A stretch of 64,000 nucleotides of DNA from Streptomyces sp. WMMC500. GTDB taxonomy: Bacteria > Actinomycetota > Actinomycetes > Streptomycetales > Streptomycetaceae. A program made the position numbers and the translations under genes. The stretch is from NCBI RefSeq assembly GCF_027497195.1, contig NZ_CP114905.1, positions 4,165,001 through 4,229,000 of the forward strand. The letters run 5' to 3'. Position 1 is the stretch's first letter, and each line of letters starts with the position of its first letter. Below the pieces are notes generated by a model. The model was not told the origin of the DNA, ran no database searches, and saw only the letters and a program-made list of their open reading frames with translations. This document shows positions 44,606 to 53,769 of this stretch, one piece after another.

Positions 44606-45328
44606 ATGAACCACTCGGAGGAGACCCGGACGACCGGCACCCTGGCGCAGCCCGGCGAGCTGCTCGCCCGGCCGTTCCCGCTCGGCGACTGGGGCGACCC
44701 GGCCAAGCGGCTGGACGAGCTGTACCTGTGGGCGGAGGAGGGCGCGCTGCACACCGCGCACGCGTACCTCGCCGCCCGCCGGGTCAAGCGCCGCGCGGCG
44801 CGGGCGCTGCGCGCCTCGGCGGCGGTGTGCGCGGCGGCGGGCGCGGCGCTTCCGGTGCTCGACCTGACGGAGACGCTGCCGGACCGGTTCGCCGGCTGGG
44901 CGTTCGTGGCGCTCTTCGCGGCGCTGGCGTGCCTGGCGGCCGACCGTTTCTTCGGGCTCACGGCGGGCTGGATGCGCGACGTGGCGACGGCGCAGGCGGT
45001 GCAGCGGCGGCTGGAGGCGCTGCAGTTCGACTGGGCGGCGGAGTCGGTACGGGAGGTGCTGGGCCCGACGGAGGGCACGGCGAGCGAGGCGGCGGAGCGG
45101 TGCCTGGTGGTGCTGCGGCGCTTCACGGAGGACGTGACCGAGCTGGTACGGGCCGAGACGGCGGACTGGATGGTGGCGTTCGGCGGAGGCCGCGCGGCGC
45201 TCGCCACGCAGTCGCTCGCCTGGGCCCGCTGCCCCGAGACCCAGCCCCAGGCCCGCGCCCCGCTCCCCCCGGCGGGCCTGCGCCCCACGATGCCCCGCCA
45301 ACGCCCCCCGGAACCCCCGGGCCGGTAG
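44606..45328 (+). CDS. SLATT-domain two-TM protein
   Basis: A 240-residue protein with an amphipathic N-terminal helix (about 30-65), two membrane segments (about 70-90 and 100-118) and a helical C-terminal part (about 125-200), which is the layout of SLATT proteins. These are predicted pore-forming effectors in nucleotide-signalled conflict systems, but stand-alone forms also occur as housekeeping-linked genes in Streptomyces. The tail is Pro/Arg-rich. It has its own 267-bp upstream region with an AT-rich patch near 44418-44440. No cyclic-nucleotide synthase or SLOG gene is beside it, so a defence role is unsupported here. Confidence 0.7.
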   Translation: MNHSEETRTTGTLAQPGELLARPFPLGDWGDPAKRLDELYLWAEEGALHTAHAYLAARRVKRRAARALRASAAVCAAAGAALPVLDLTETLPDRFAGWAFVALFAALACLAADRFFGLTAGWMRDVATAQAVQRRLEALQFDWAAESVREVLGPTEGTASEAAERCLVVLRRFTEDVTELVRAETADWMVAFGGGRAALATQSLAWARCPETQPQARAPLPPAGLRPTMPRQRPPEPPGR

Positions 45329-45375
45329 CCCGTCACCCGGCCACGGGGCCAGCCGGCCCCCGGCCACCCGGCCCG

Positions 45376-46026
45376 TCAACTGAAGACGATCATCGACCCC
45401 TGCGCCAGGCTCCGCGTCGCCGCCGCGTGCAGCCCCAGCCACACGTGCCGCTCCTGCGCGAACTCCCCGCCCTCCGCCGGCGCCGTCGCCGCCGGCTCCG
45501 ACAGCTCCGTCGGCCCCGGCGGCGGGGCCGGGGCGGGCGGCGGGTTGTCCGGGTCGATGCCGATCGCCGGGCCGACGGCGACGAGTTCGCGGACGAGCCC
45601 CTGCGCCGAGCCCAGCGGCCCGCCGCCCGCCAGCAGCTCCTCCGTCACCAGCGGATGCGGGAAGTCGACGGGGACGTACGCGCCGGCGTGGTCGTAGTGC
45701 CAGACCAGGTGCGACTGCTGCGCCGTGGACTCGAACATCTCCAGCAACTGCTCGTAGTCCCCGCCCAGCTCGCCGACCGGCGTGACCTCAAGACCGCACA
45801 ACTGCAGGAGATACGCGCGGCGCAGGAAGTGCAGCGCGTCGTAGTCGAAGCCGGCGACGGGGGCGACATCCCCGGAGAGACCCGGCATGTAGCTCTGCAC
45901 GGGCACCGGCGGCAGCCCCGCCTGCGCCAGCGCGGCGTCGTAGGCGGCGATCTCCTCGGCGAAGGGGTTGTCGGGGCTGTGGCACAGCACGTCGACGAGG
46001 GGCACCAGCCACAGGTCGCAGGCCAA
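45376..46026 (-). CDS. Conserved hypothetical protein with TTG start
   Basis: A 216-residue soluble acidic protein (ACDLWLVPLVDVLCHSPDNP at the start; LVWHYDHAGAYVPVDFPHPL in the middle) without recognised family. AAGGAG lies 8 nt before a TTG codon, and no ATG or GTG fits, so TTG is the start. A Pro-rich stretch (about 158-172) separates the main part from a short C-terminus. It is convergent with the SLATT gene. Confidence 0.7.
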   Translation of the reverse strand: MACDLWLVPLVDVLCHSPDNPFAEEIAAYDAALAQAGLPPVPVQSYMPGLSGDVAPVAGFDYDALHFLRRAYLLQLCGLEVTPVGELGGDYEQLLEMFESTAQQSHLVWHYDHAGAYVPVDFPHPLVTEELLAGGGPLGSAQGLVRELVAVGPAIGIDPDNPPPAPAPPPGPTELSEPAATAPAEGGEFAQERHVWLGLHAAATRSLAQGSMIVFS

Positions 46027-46154
46027 GCGGTACGCTCCTTAACTGCGCGGTCCGGCTCAGCGTAGCCGCTGACCGCGGCCCGGCAGCACCCCCCGAGCGG
46101 GTAGCGCGCCCGCCTCCGCCGGGTCTCGGCCACGGGCCGCGCGGGATCGGGCCG

Positions 46155-46835
46155 TCAGCCGCCCGCGAGCCGTTCGATGAGTTCGAGCGAGTGCCGGTTG
46201 TACGTGCGTACGAGCTCCTCCGCGGCGGCCAGGTCGCGCCGCTCGATGGCCTCGACGAGCTGCATGTGCCCCTGCCAGAACGTGCCGGGCACGGAGTTCT
46301 CGCTCTCCCCGCGCAGATACGGCACCGCGAAGACCCAGCAGTGGATCCGTACCCGCTCCAGGAACTCGGTGAGGTAGTCGTTGCCGATCAGGCTGGTGAT
46401 CTCGCGCCAGAAGCGCAGGTCGTAGTGGACGAGCACGTCGAGATCCCCGGCCTTCGCGGCCCGTTCGGCCTCCTCGCCGCGGCGGCGCATCGCGGTCAGC
46501 GCACGCGCCGGGGGGTCGACGGTGCGCGGCGGGCCGAGGCGGAAGACGCCCATCTCGACGACGGTGCGGGCGTCGGCCATGGCGCGGAAGTCGGCGAGGG
46601 TGAAGGCGTGCACGCGGTAGCCGCGGTGCTGCTCGACGTCGAGGAGCCCCTGGGCGGACAGGTCGACCAGGGCCTCGCGTACGGGGGTGGCGGAGACCCC
46701 GTACTGCTCCGCTATCTCGCCGACCGTGATGTGCTGCCCGGCCGCGAGCCGGCCGGCCAGGATCTCGTCGCGCAGGGCGTCGGCGATCTGCGCACGCAGC
46801 GTCTCGCGCCGGACCACGGCGCCTGCGGGGGTCAT
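46155..46835 (-). CDS. GntR/FadR-family regulator
   Basis: A 226-residue regulator with an N-terminal winged helix (about 10-75; LRDEILAGRLAAGQHITVGE, TPVREALVDLSAQGL) and a C-terminal all-helical FCD domain (about 85-215) whose Asp and His residues normally bind a metal and a carboxylate ligand (H-x-DLRFWREI, GHMQLVEAI). GGAAGG lies 8 nt before the ATG. Two GACAGC palindromes upstream are its probable operator. It is divergent from a MarR gene. Confidence 0.9.
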   Translation of the reverse strand: MTPAGAVVRRETLRAQIADALRDEILAGRLAAGQHITVGEIAEQYGVSATPVREALVDLSAQGLLDVEQHRGYRVHAFTLADFRAMADARTVVEMGVFRLGPPRTVDPPARALTAMRRRGEEAERAAKAGDLDVLVHYDLRFWREITSLIGNDYLTEFLERVRIHCWVFAVPYLRGESENSVPGTFWQGHMQLVEAIERRDLAAAEELVRTYNRHSLELIERLAGG

Positions 46836-46896
46836 GCGGTGGGCCTTCCTGATGGGGGATGCCCCCACACGATAAGCGCACCGGGCGACGGTGATC

Positions 46897-46929
46897 GACA
46901 GCACGCTGTCCTTTTGACAGCATGCTGTC
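46897..46929. promoter_or_regulatory. Tandem GACAGC palindromes between GntR and MarR genes
   Basis: GACAGCACGCTGTC (46897-46910, one mismatch) and GACAGCATGCTGTC (46916-46929, perfect) stand 19 bp apart start to start, about two helical turns. A TTGACA (46914-46919) overlaps the second. Spacing and symmetry suit a GntR dimer pair. Confidence 0.75.
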
Positions 46930-47024
46930 GCGGCGGCGGTGCGGGCGCCGGGCCCGCGGAAACCCTTCACCTGGCGGTCTGCGCGTAAGCGGCCGAAAAG
47001 CGACGGAGCGGAAGGCGGCGGACC

Positions 47025-47546
47025 ATGCGCGAGGGCACCGGCGGGGGCGTGGCGGACGAGGGCGACCCGGCCGGCCCCGGCGCCGCCGCGCTGCTCGACG
47101 CCGTCGCGACCGCGTCGTTCCGCGTCGGCGGCCAGTTCCTCGCGCGCGGGGACCGGCTGGCCGCCCCCGCCGGGCTGACCGCGGCGCGCTGGCAGGTGCT
47201 GTACGCGGTCCGCCACGAGCCGCTGTCCGTCGCCGGTGTCGCACGCGGCATGGGGGTGGCCAGGCAGAGCGTGCAGCGGATCGCGGACGTGCTGGTGGAG
47301 GGCGGGCTCGCGGCGTACGAACCAAACCCGGCGCACCGCCGCGCCAAGCTCCTGCGGCCCACGCCCGCGGGGCGGCGGGCGTTGGCGCGGCTGGGTCCTG
47401 CGCACGCGGAGTTCGCCGCGCGGCTGGCGCACCGGCTGGGCGGCCAGGAGCGGTTCGGGGAGACGCTGACGGCGCTGCGGCGGCTGTCGGCGGCGCTGGA
47501 GGCGCTGCGGGCGGAGGACGCGGAGGCGGCGGAGGAGCGGGCGTAG
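47025..47546 (+). CDS. MarR-family regulator
   Basis: A 173-residue regulator with a winged helix (about 45-120): LTAARWQVLYAVRHE, GVARQSVQRIADVLVEGG, then the wing RRAKLLRPTPAGR. GGAAGG lies close upstream of the ATG. Divergent from GntR; the repeats between may control both. Its target is not evident. A 12-bp minisatellite starts right after its stop. Confidence 0.88.
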   Translation: MREGTGGGVADEGDPAGPGAAALLDAVATASFRVGGQFLARGDRLAAPAGLTAARWQVLYAVRHEPLSVAGVARGMGVARQSVQRIADVLVEGGLAAYEPNPAHRRAKLLRPTPAGRRALARLGPAHAEFAARLAHRLGGQERFGETLTALRRLSAALEALRAEDAEAAEERA

Positions 47547-47555
47547 GCGGAGCCG

Positions 47556-47627
47556 CGCACCGCCCTGCGTGCCGCCCTACGCACCGCCCTACGCACCGCC
47601 CTGCGTGCCGCCCTGCGTGCCGCCGAT
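47556..47627. repeat. 12-bp minisatellite
   Basis: Six head-to-tail units of 12 bases, CGYRC-CGCCCTR, with the last one divergent. It lies between the MarR stop and the first kinase gene, about 130 bp before the kinase start. It is open in one frame but has no ribosome site. Confidence 0.75.
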
Positions 47628-47754
47628 CCGCCCCGCGCCGAGATCACCGCCCCACGACGATGGTGTGACAGCCCCGCAACGACAATCGCCGCCCCCCTCA
47701 TCCCCGTGCCCGGTCACCGCCTACGCTCTCGGGGTAGACCACGGGGGTAGGGGA

Positions 47755-50415
47755 ATGGAGAGCGTGGAACCGCTGGCGCCGCAGGATCCGCAGCAGATCG
47801 GCGCGTACCGGCTGCTCGGCAGGCTCGGCAGCGGCGGTATGGGCCGGGTCTACCTCGGCCGGACCGCGGGCGGCAGGACGGTGGCCGTCAAGCTGGTCAA
47901 GCCGGAGCTGGCCGCCGAGGAGGAGTTCCGCGCCCGCTTCCGTACCGAGGTGCGGGCCGCGGCGCGCGTCGGCGGCGAGTGGACGGCGCCCGTGCTCGAC
48001 GCCGACACCGAGGCACCGGTCCCGTGGGTGGCCACCGGGTACGTCGCGGGCCCGACGCTCCAAGAGGTCGTCGAACGGTACGGGCCGCTGCCGCCGGAGT
48101 CGCTGTTCACGCTCGCGTACGGGCTGGCCTCGGCGCTTCGCGACGTGCACGCCGCCGGGCTCGTGCACCGCGACCTCAAGCCGTCGAACGTGCTGGTCAC
48201 CATCGAGGGCCCGCGCGTCATCGACTTCGGCATCGCCCGCGCGCTGGACTCGCTGTCCGACGGCACGGTGACGCGCACCGGCATCGTCGTCGGCTCGCCG
48301 AGCTTCATGTCCCCGGAGCAGATCATCGGGGAGGACGTGTCGGCGGCGAGCGACGTGTTCTGCGTGGGCGGGCTGCTGGCGTACGCGGCGACCGGGCGGG
48401 CGCCGTTCGGATCGAGCTCGTCCGGGATGCACGCGGTGATGTTCCGCGTGGTCCAGGAGGAGCCGGATCTGGCGGGGGTGACGGACCCGGCGCTGCACGG
48501 CCTCATCTCCGGCTGCCTGGCCAAGCTCCCGGCGGAGCGCCACGGCACGGAGCAACTCGCCAGGCTGGCGGGCCCCCCGGCCCCGGAGGCGGCCTGGCTG
48601 CCGGCCCCTCTGATAGCCGAGCTGGGCCGCCAGGCGGTCCGCCTGCTCGACACGGACACGCCTCCGGCGGGCGACCGCGACACGAGCCCGCTACGGACGG
48701 TGCCCCCGGCGGACCAGGAGCCGCCGACGTGGGGCGGCGCGGCGCCGGGTGCGGGGGCGGCGGGCGCGGGCGCCGGGTTCGCGGGCGCCGGGTTCGCGGG
48801 CGCCGGGTTCGCGGGCGCCGGCCCGAACGGCGACGTCGCCGCGGGCGAACCGGCGGACCAGGAGCGCCGAGTTCGGGGTGCCGAGGCGACAGACGGTGCG
48901 GGCGTGCACGCGACGGAGACCGACTGGGCCCACGGGTCGGCGGCGGACAGGGAGTCCGGCGGGCAGCGCCGGGTTTCGGACGCCGGGACGACGAACGGGG
49001 CGGGCAGCTACGCGGCAGGGACCGCGGCGGCCCACGGGCCGACCGCGGGCCACGCGCCCGGCGCGGGCACCGGTGCGGCGGGCGGACCAACCCACGCCGC
49101 GCCCGGCGCAGGCGCCGCGGCGGGACGGGAATCCGGCGCCCGGCATCGGGCCCCGGACGCCCGGATGACAGACGGGGCCGGCAGCAACTCGGCAGGGACC
49201 GCGGCGGCCTACGGACCGACCGCAGGCCGCGCGCCCGGCGCGGAGCGGCCGGGCGCGGGTGGCGGCGCCGCTGCCGCCTCGGCCGGGGCGTGGCCCCGCG
49301 CCGCGGGAAGCGAGGATGCCACCGCCCGGCACACCGCCGCCGGCGCCCCGGCCGCGGTTCGGGGTCCCGGGGCGGAGCCCCGGGTTTCGGGAAGGGGCGG
49401 GGACGGGGAGAACTCCGGCTCCGGACCGCGGCTACGCACCGACCCCACCCGTCCGTACGAGACCTCCGCCGCCTACGGCTCCGCGACCGGCCCCGCCGAC
49501 GACACCCCCGCCGCGGCCACGGCGCCCCCCCGCCGCCGCCCCCGCCGGGCCCGGCTCCTCGCCGCCGTCGCCCTCCTCGTCGCCGTCGGCGTCGCCGTGC
49601 CCGTCGCCCTCGCCGCCCTGCGCGACGACGACACCGCCGCCGCCAGCGGCTCCGACGTCCCCGCCCGGTACCTCGGCACCTGGCACGGCACCCAGCTCCA
49701 CGACGGCGAACCCACCGACACCTACCGGCAGTTCACGATCCGCCCCGGCCGCAAGGGCGAGGTCGTGGCCACGAGCATCGTGCTCACCGGCAAGTCGCAG
49801 TGCACCAGCGAGGGCAAGCTGACGTCCGCCGGCAAGGCGCTGCGCTTCGACACCGCGGTCGTCGAGGCCGCCCCCGCCGGCGAGTGCACGGCGGTCGGCG
49901 GGCACACGCTCACGTACGCGGACGGCGCCCTACGCTGGCGCGCGGCCGACGGCCGCACCGCCGAGCTGACGGAGGTCGAGGCCCGCGACCGCCGCGTGCC
50001 GCGCGAGTTGCTGGGCCGCTGGCAGCGCCCCGCGGGCTCCGGTACGCAGGTGATGCGGGTCGTACAGGCCGCGCCGGGGCAGGCCGCCGTGCACTTCACG
50101 ACCCGTACCGACGACGGCAACACGTGCCAGGCCAGGGCCGACTTCGTCGGCGTCGACCAGCGCGACGACCGCGTGCTGCTCGGCCCCTCCGAGATCACCT
50201 CGGTCGCGGGCCCCGAGGACCCCGCGGACCCGGAAGACCCGGACGACCCCGCCGCCGGTGAGGGCCGGCTCGGCGGCCCCTGCGTGCCCGGGTACTCCTC
50301 CGCGGTGCAGGCCACCGCCGACGGCTCCGTACTGGACCGCCAGTTCCTCGGCGGCGAGCAGCGCACCCGGCACTACACGCGGGCGGACGGCTCGCCCGCC
50401 GACCCGACACAATAG
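47755..50415 (+). CDS. Eukaryotic-type Ser/Thr protein kinase, membrane-bound
   Basis: An 886-residue kinase. The N-terminal kinase domain (about 18-280) has the Gly loop GRLGSGGMGRVYLG, the Lys in VAVKLVK, HRDLKPSNV, DFGIA and SPEQ. A 300-residue low-complexity linker follows with repeated GFAGA units and two imperfect copies of an AAAHGPTAGHAPGAG-like block. One membrane segment lies near 597-620, and about 260 residues lie outside, with a paired beta-domain repeat (YLGTWHGTQ; LLGRWQRPA). GGGGGTAGGGG precedes the ATG at 47755. The second kinase starts 29 bp later; its -10 TAGGCT (50413-50418) overlaps this stop. Confidence 0.92.
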   Translation: MESVEPLAPQDPQQIGAYRLLGRLGSGGMGRVYLGRTAGGRTVAVKLVKPELAAEEEFRARFRTEVRAAARVGGEWTAPVLDADTEAPVPWVATGYVAGPTLQEVVERYGPLPPESLFTLAYGLASALRDVHAAGLVHRDLKPSNVLVTIEGPRVIDFGIARALDSLSDGTVTRTGIVVGSPSFMSPEQIIGEDVSAASDVFCVGGLLAYAATGRAPFGSSSSGMHAVMFRVVQEEPDLAGVTDPALHGLISGCLAKLPAERHGTEQLARLAGPPAPEAAWLPAPLIAELGRQAVRLLDTDTPPAGDRDTSPLRTVPPADQEPPTWGGAAPGAGAAGAGAGFAGAGFAGAGFAGAGPNGDVAAGEPADQERRVRGAEATDGAGVHATETDWAHGSAADRESGGQRRVSDAGTTNGAGSYAAGTAAAHGPTAGHAPGAGTGAAGGPTHAAPGAGAAAGRESGARHRAPDARMTDGAGSNSAGTAAAYGPTAGRAPGAERPGAGGGAAAASAGAWPRAAGSEDATARHTAAGAPAAVRGPGAEPRVSGRGGDGENSGSGPRLRTDPTRPYETSAAYGSATGPADDTPAAATAPPRRRPRRARLLAAVALLVAVGVAVPVALAALRDDDTAAASGSDVPARYLGTWHGTQLHDGEPTDTYRQFTIRPGRKGEVVATSIVLTGKSQCTSEGKLTSAGKALRFDTAVVEAAPAGECTAVGGHTLTYADGALRWRAADGRTAELTEVEARDRRVPRELLGRWQRPAGSGTQVMRVVQAAPGQAAVHFTTRTDDGNTCQARADFVGVDQRDDRVLLGPSEITSVAGPEDPADPEDPDDPAAGEGRLGGPCVPGYSSAVQATADGSVLDRQFLGGEQRTRHYTRADGSPADPTQ

Positions 50416-50444
50416 GCTCGCCCGACGAGGGGGAAGGGGGCAGC

Positions 50445-52313
50445 ATGGACAGCCTCGGACCGGACGATCCGCGCCGCGTCGGCTCGTACCAACTGCTCGG
50501 ACGGCTCGGCGAGGGCGGCATGGGACGCGTCTATCTCGCCCGTTCCGAGCGCGGCAGGACCGCCGCGGTGAAGCTGGTCAGGGCCGAGTTGGCCCGCGCG
50601 CCGGAGTTTCGGCGCCGTTTCACTCAGGAGATCACCGCCGCGCGCCGGGTCGGCGGCGAGTGGACCGCGCCCGTGCTCGACGCCGACACGCACGCCGCGA
50701 CGCCGTGGGTCGCCACCGGGTACGTCGCAGGACCCTCGCTGCACGAGGTCGTCGCCAGGGACCACGGCCCGCTGCCCGACGCCTCCGTGCGCGCGCTCGC
50801 CGGCGGGCTGGCGCGCGCGTTGCAGGCGATCCACGCCGCCGGGCTCGTGCACCGCGACCTCAAGCCGTCCAACATCCTGGTCACCATCGACGGGCCGCGC
50901 GTCATCGACTTCGGCATCGCCCGCGCGCTGGACTCGGTCACCGCGGCCGGCGACGGGCTCACCCGTACCGGCGCGGTCATAGGCTCGCCCGGCTTCATGT
51001 CGCCGGAGCAGGTGCGCGGCGAGCGGGTCACGGCGGCGAGCGACGTGTTCTGCCTGGGCACGGTGCTGGCGTTCGCGGCGACCGGGCGGATGCCGTTCGG
51101 TACGGACGACAGCGGCGCGCACGCGCTGATGTTCCGGATCGCCGCGGAGGAGCCGGACCTGTCGGGCATCGGCGGGGAGCTGCGCACGCTGATCGAGCGC
51201 TGTCTCACCAAGGAGCCGGACGCGCGGCCGCAGGTCGGGGAGCTGGTGGCGCTGACGGAGCAGGCGGCGCAGCTCAAGCCGTGGCTGCCGGGGGCGCTGC
51301 TGGAGCTGCTGGCGCGGCGGGCGGTGGAGCTGCTGGACGCGGAGACGCCGCAGACCGCGACCGGCGGGCCCGGGGGCGCCCCGGCGTACGGGCCGCCGCC
51401 CACGGGCGCCGCCCCCGGCCCGTACGGGCAGACCGGCCTGCAGCCCCGGCCGCACCAGCCGTACGGCACCCCGCCCCAGGCGCACCCGCAGCACACCCCG
51501 CCGCAGCAGCACACGCCACCCCAGCAGCACACGCCACCCCAGCAGCACCGCCCCGCCTACGGCACCGCGCCCACCGCGCACCCGGCGCCCTACCGCGCTC
51601 CCGCTCCCCCCTACGGCCAGACCGGCTGGCAGACCCCGCACCCGCCGCTGCCGGGCCGCCCGCGCGCGGTGCGGCCCCTCGCGACGGCGCTCCAGGTGCT
51701 GCTCGGCGTGTACGCGGCGTACGTCTGCCTCCAGGTCATCAAGGAGATCAACCTCCTGGTCCTGTTCAGCGAGGACGGCGCCAGCACCTGGTACATGGCA
51801 GGCCACCTCGACCAGATGGAGAACTTCACCGCCGGCAACTTCCTCCTCTTCGCGGTCTGCGCCGTGCTGTGGTCGGTCTGGTTCTACCGGCTGCGGACGA
51901 ACGCCGAGGCGTTCGCGCCCGGCCAGGTGCGCTACTCCTCCGGGCTGGCCATCGGCTCCTGGTTCATCCCGATCGCGCAGTTCTGGTTCCCCATGCAGAT
52001 CGTCAACGACCTGTTCCGCGTCAGCAGCCCGTTCCCGCAGCACGGGCGCCCGCCCGTCGGCTACGGCCCGCGGCCCGTGTCGTACGGGAAGGGCGTGCTG
52101 AACTTCTGGTGGGCCTGCTGGGTCGCCACCATGGTGCTCGCCGTCGCCACCGCGGAGGACTGGGAGGTCGGCATGGCGATCGGCTCGGCGGTCCGGATCG
52201 TGCTGTTCGACCTGCTGTTCTCGTTCGTGCTGATCGTGACGAGCATCATGGCGCTGCTCGCGGTGCAGCAACTGACGACGCTCCAGGACCAGCGCCTCAA
52301 GGGAACGGTCTGA
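50445..52313 (+). CDS. Ser/Thr protein kinase fused to DUF4328 membrane domain
   Basis: A 622-residue protein with a kinase domain very similar to its neighbour (GRLGEGGMGRVYLA; HRDLKPSNI; DFGIA; SPEQ). The linker (about 305-405) has PPQQHT repeats and Tyr/Pro-rich stretches. The C-terminal 200 residues are not an outside sensor but a DUF4328 membrane domain of about five segments (FYRLRTNAEAFAPG; GWFIPIAQFWFP-like core). Loss of the outside domain suggests it senses something in or near the membrane. GGGGGAAGGGGG lies upstream of the ATG. It is convergent with purA. Confidence 0.92.
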   Translation: MDSLGPDDPRRVGSYQLLGRLGEGGMGRVYLARSERGRTAAVKLVRAELARAPEFRRRFTQEITAARRVGGEWTAPVLDADTHAATPWVATGYVAGPSLHEVVARDHGPLPDASVRALAGGLARALQAIHAAGLVHRDLKPSNILVTIDGPRVIDFGIARALDSVTAAGDGLTRTGAVIGSPGFMSPEQVRGERVTAASDVFCLGTVLAFAATGRMPFGTDDSGAHALMFRIAAEEPDLSGIGGELRTLIERCLTKEPDARPQVGELVALTEQAAQLKPWLPGALLELLARRAVELLDAETPQTATGGPGGAPAYGPPPTGAAPGPYGQTGLQPRPHQPYGTPPQAHPQHTPPQQHTPPQQHTPPQQHRPAYGTAPTAHPAPYRAPAPPYGQTGWQTPHPPLPGRPRAVRPLATALQVLLGVYAAYVCLQVIKEINLLVLFSEDGASTWYMAGHLDQMENFTAGNFLLFAVCAVLWSVWFYRLRTNAEAFAPGQVRYSSGLAIGSWFIPIAQFWFPMQIVNDLFRVSSPFPQHGRPPVGYGPRPVSYGKGVLNFWWACWVATMVLAVATAEDWEVGMAIGSAVRIVLFDLLFSFVLIVTSIMALLAVQQLTTLQDQRLKGTV

Positions 52314-52343
52314 CGGCTGACCGGCTTACGCGGACGAAGAGGC

Positions 52344-53627
52344 TCAGAGGAACGAGTTGATCTGGATCGTCTCGTCCCGCCCCGGACCGACGCCGATCGC
52401 CGAGACCGGCGCGCCCGACATCTCCTCCAGCGCCTTGACGTAGCCCTGCGCGTTCTTCGGCAGCTCCTCGAAGGTCGTGGCCTTCGAGATGTCCTCGGAC
52501 CAGCCGGGCAGCATCTCGTACACGGGTGTGGCGTGGTGGAAGTCCGTCTGGCTGTACGGCAGTTCCGTGACGCGCCGGCCGTCGATGTCGTACGCGACGC
52601 AGACCGGGATGCGCTCCCAGCCGGTGAGCACGTCGAGCTTGGTGAGGAAGAAGTCCGTCAGGCCGTTGACGCGGGTCGCGTAGCGGGCGATCACGGCGTC
52701 GAACCAGCCGCAGCGCCGGTCCCGGCCGGTCGTCACGCCGCGCTCGCCGCCGACGGTGCGCAGCCGGTCGCCGTCCTCGTCGAGCAGTTCGGTCGGGAAC
52801 GGTCCGGCGCCGACGCGCGTTGTGTACGCCTTGAGGATGCCGATGACCCGGCTGATCCGCGTGGGGCCGACGCCGGCTCCCGTGCAGGCGCCCCCCGCGG
52901 TCGGGTTGGACGAGGTGACGAAGGGGTACGTGCCGTGGTCGACGTCGAGGAGCGTGCCCTGCCCGCCCTCGAAGAGGACGACCTTCCCGGCGTCGATGGC
53001 GTCGTTGAGCAGGAGGGTGGTGTCGGCGACGTACGGGCGCAACTGCCCGGCGTAGCCGAGGAGCTGCTCGACGACGGCGTCGGGGCGGATGGCGCGGCGG
53101 TTGTAGAGCTTGGCGAGGATCTGGTTCTTCTGGTCCAGCGCCGCGTCGACCTTCTGCCGCAGGATCGACTCGTCGAAGAGGTCCTGCACCCGGATCCCGA
53201 CGCGGTTGATCTTGTCGGCGTAGGCCGGGCCGATGCCGCGGCCGGTGGTGCCGATCTTGCGCGTGCCGAGGAACCGTTCCGTCACCTTGTCGAGGTCGGT
53301 GTGGTACGGGGTGATGAGGTGCGCGTTGCCGCTGAGCAGCAGCTTCGACGTGTCCACGCCCCGCGCCTGCAGCGCGCTCAGCTCCCCGAGCAGCACCTCG
53401 GGGTCCACGACCACGCCGTTGCCGATCACCGGCGTGCAGCCCGGCGACAGGATGCCCGACGGCAGCAGGTGCAGCGCGTACTTCTGGTCGCCGACCACCA
53501 CCGTGTGCCCGGCGTTGTTCCCGCCCTGGAAGCGCACCACGTAGTCCACCGAGCCGCCGAGCAGATCGGTGGCCTTCCCCTTGCCTTCGTCACCCCACTG
53601 AGCACCGAGCAGCACAAGTGCGGGCAC
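52344..53627 (-). CDS. purA: Adenylosuccinate synthetase
   Basis: Converts IMP and aspartate to adenylosuccinate with GTP, the first step to AMP. The 427 residues show the start [20 protein letters not shown], the [11 protein letters not shown] motif, [14 protein letters not shown], the catalytic His in the first motif and GTR-like [14 protein letters not shown]. The GTG at 53627 is where homology begins, with GGAAGGGG 9 nt upstream. The divergent DAGK-like gene lies 142 bp away, with a hairpin between. Confidence 0.97.
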   Translation of the reverse strand: MPALVLLGAQWGDEGKGKATDLLGGSVDYVVRFQGGNNAGHTVVVGDQKYALHLLPSGILSPGCTPVIGNGVVVDPEVLLGELSALQARGVDTSKLLLSGNAHLITPYHTDLDKVTERFLGTRKIGTTGRGIGPAYADKINRVGIRVQDLFDESILRQKVDAALDQKNQILAKLYNRRAIRPDAVVEQLLGYAGQLRPYVADTTLLLNDAIDAGKVVLFEGGQGTLLDVDHGTYPFVTSSNPTAGGACTGAGVGPTRISRVIGILKAYTTRVGAGPFPTELLDEDGDRLRTVGGERGVTTGRDRRCGWFDAVIARYATRVNGLTDFFLTKLDVLTGWERIPVCVAYDIDGRRVTELPYSQTDFHHATPVYEMLPGWSEDISKATTFEELPKNAQGYVKALEEMSGAPVSAIGVGPGRDETIQINSFL

Positions 53628-53710
53628 AGGCGTACACCCCTTCCGGGCGGGGCATGTCCAACGTGCGGTGCGCCGTGCACCGGGGATCGGACCGGGCCCC
53701 GGATAGACGA

Positions 53711-53738
53711 AGCCCCTGGCACAAGTGCGACAGGGGCT
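53711..53738. other. Hairpin in the purA divergent spacer
   Basis: AGCCCCTG (53711-53718) pairs with CAGGGGCT (53731-53738). The 12-base loop contains GCAC and GTGC, which can pair too, giving a long stem with an internal bulge. It lies 32 bp before the DAGK-like gene and 84 bp before purA, so it would be in a 5' leader, not after a gene. It could be a regulatory leader or an operator. Confidence 0.5.
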
Positions 53739-53769
53739 CTTGCACCGAGAGATTACCTGAGGAAGGACC

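Noticed and set aside
44606..46026. SLATT and the neighbouring hypothetical gene as a defence island
   Set aside because: No cyclase, SLOG, nuclease or protease partner; the neighbourhood is housekeeping.
47569..47754. Extension of the first kinase frame through the minisatellite
   Set aside because: Repetitive Pro/Ala residues without ribosome site; ATG 47755 begins the kinase.
53700..53760. Hairpin considered as part of a tRNA
   Set aside because: No D-, anticodon- or T-arm arrangement and no CCA-like end.
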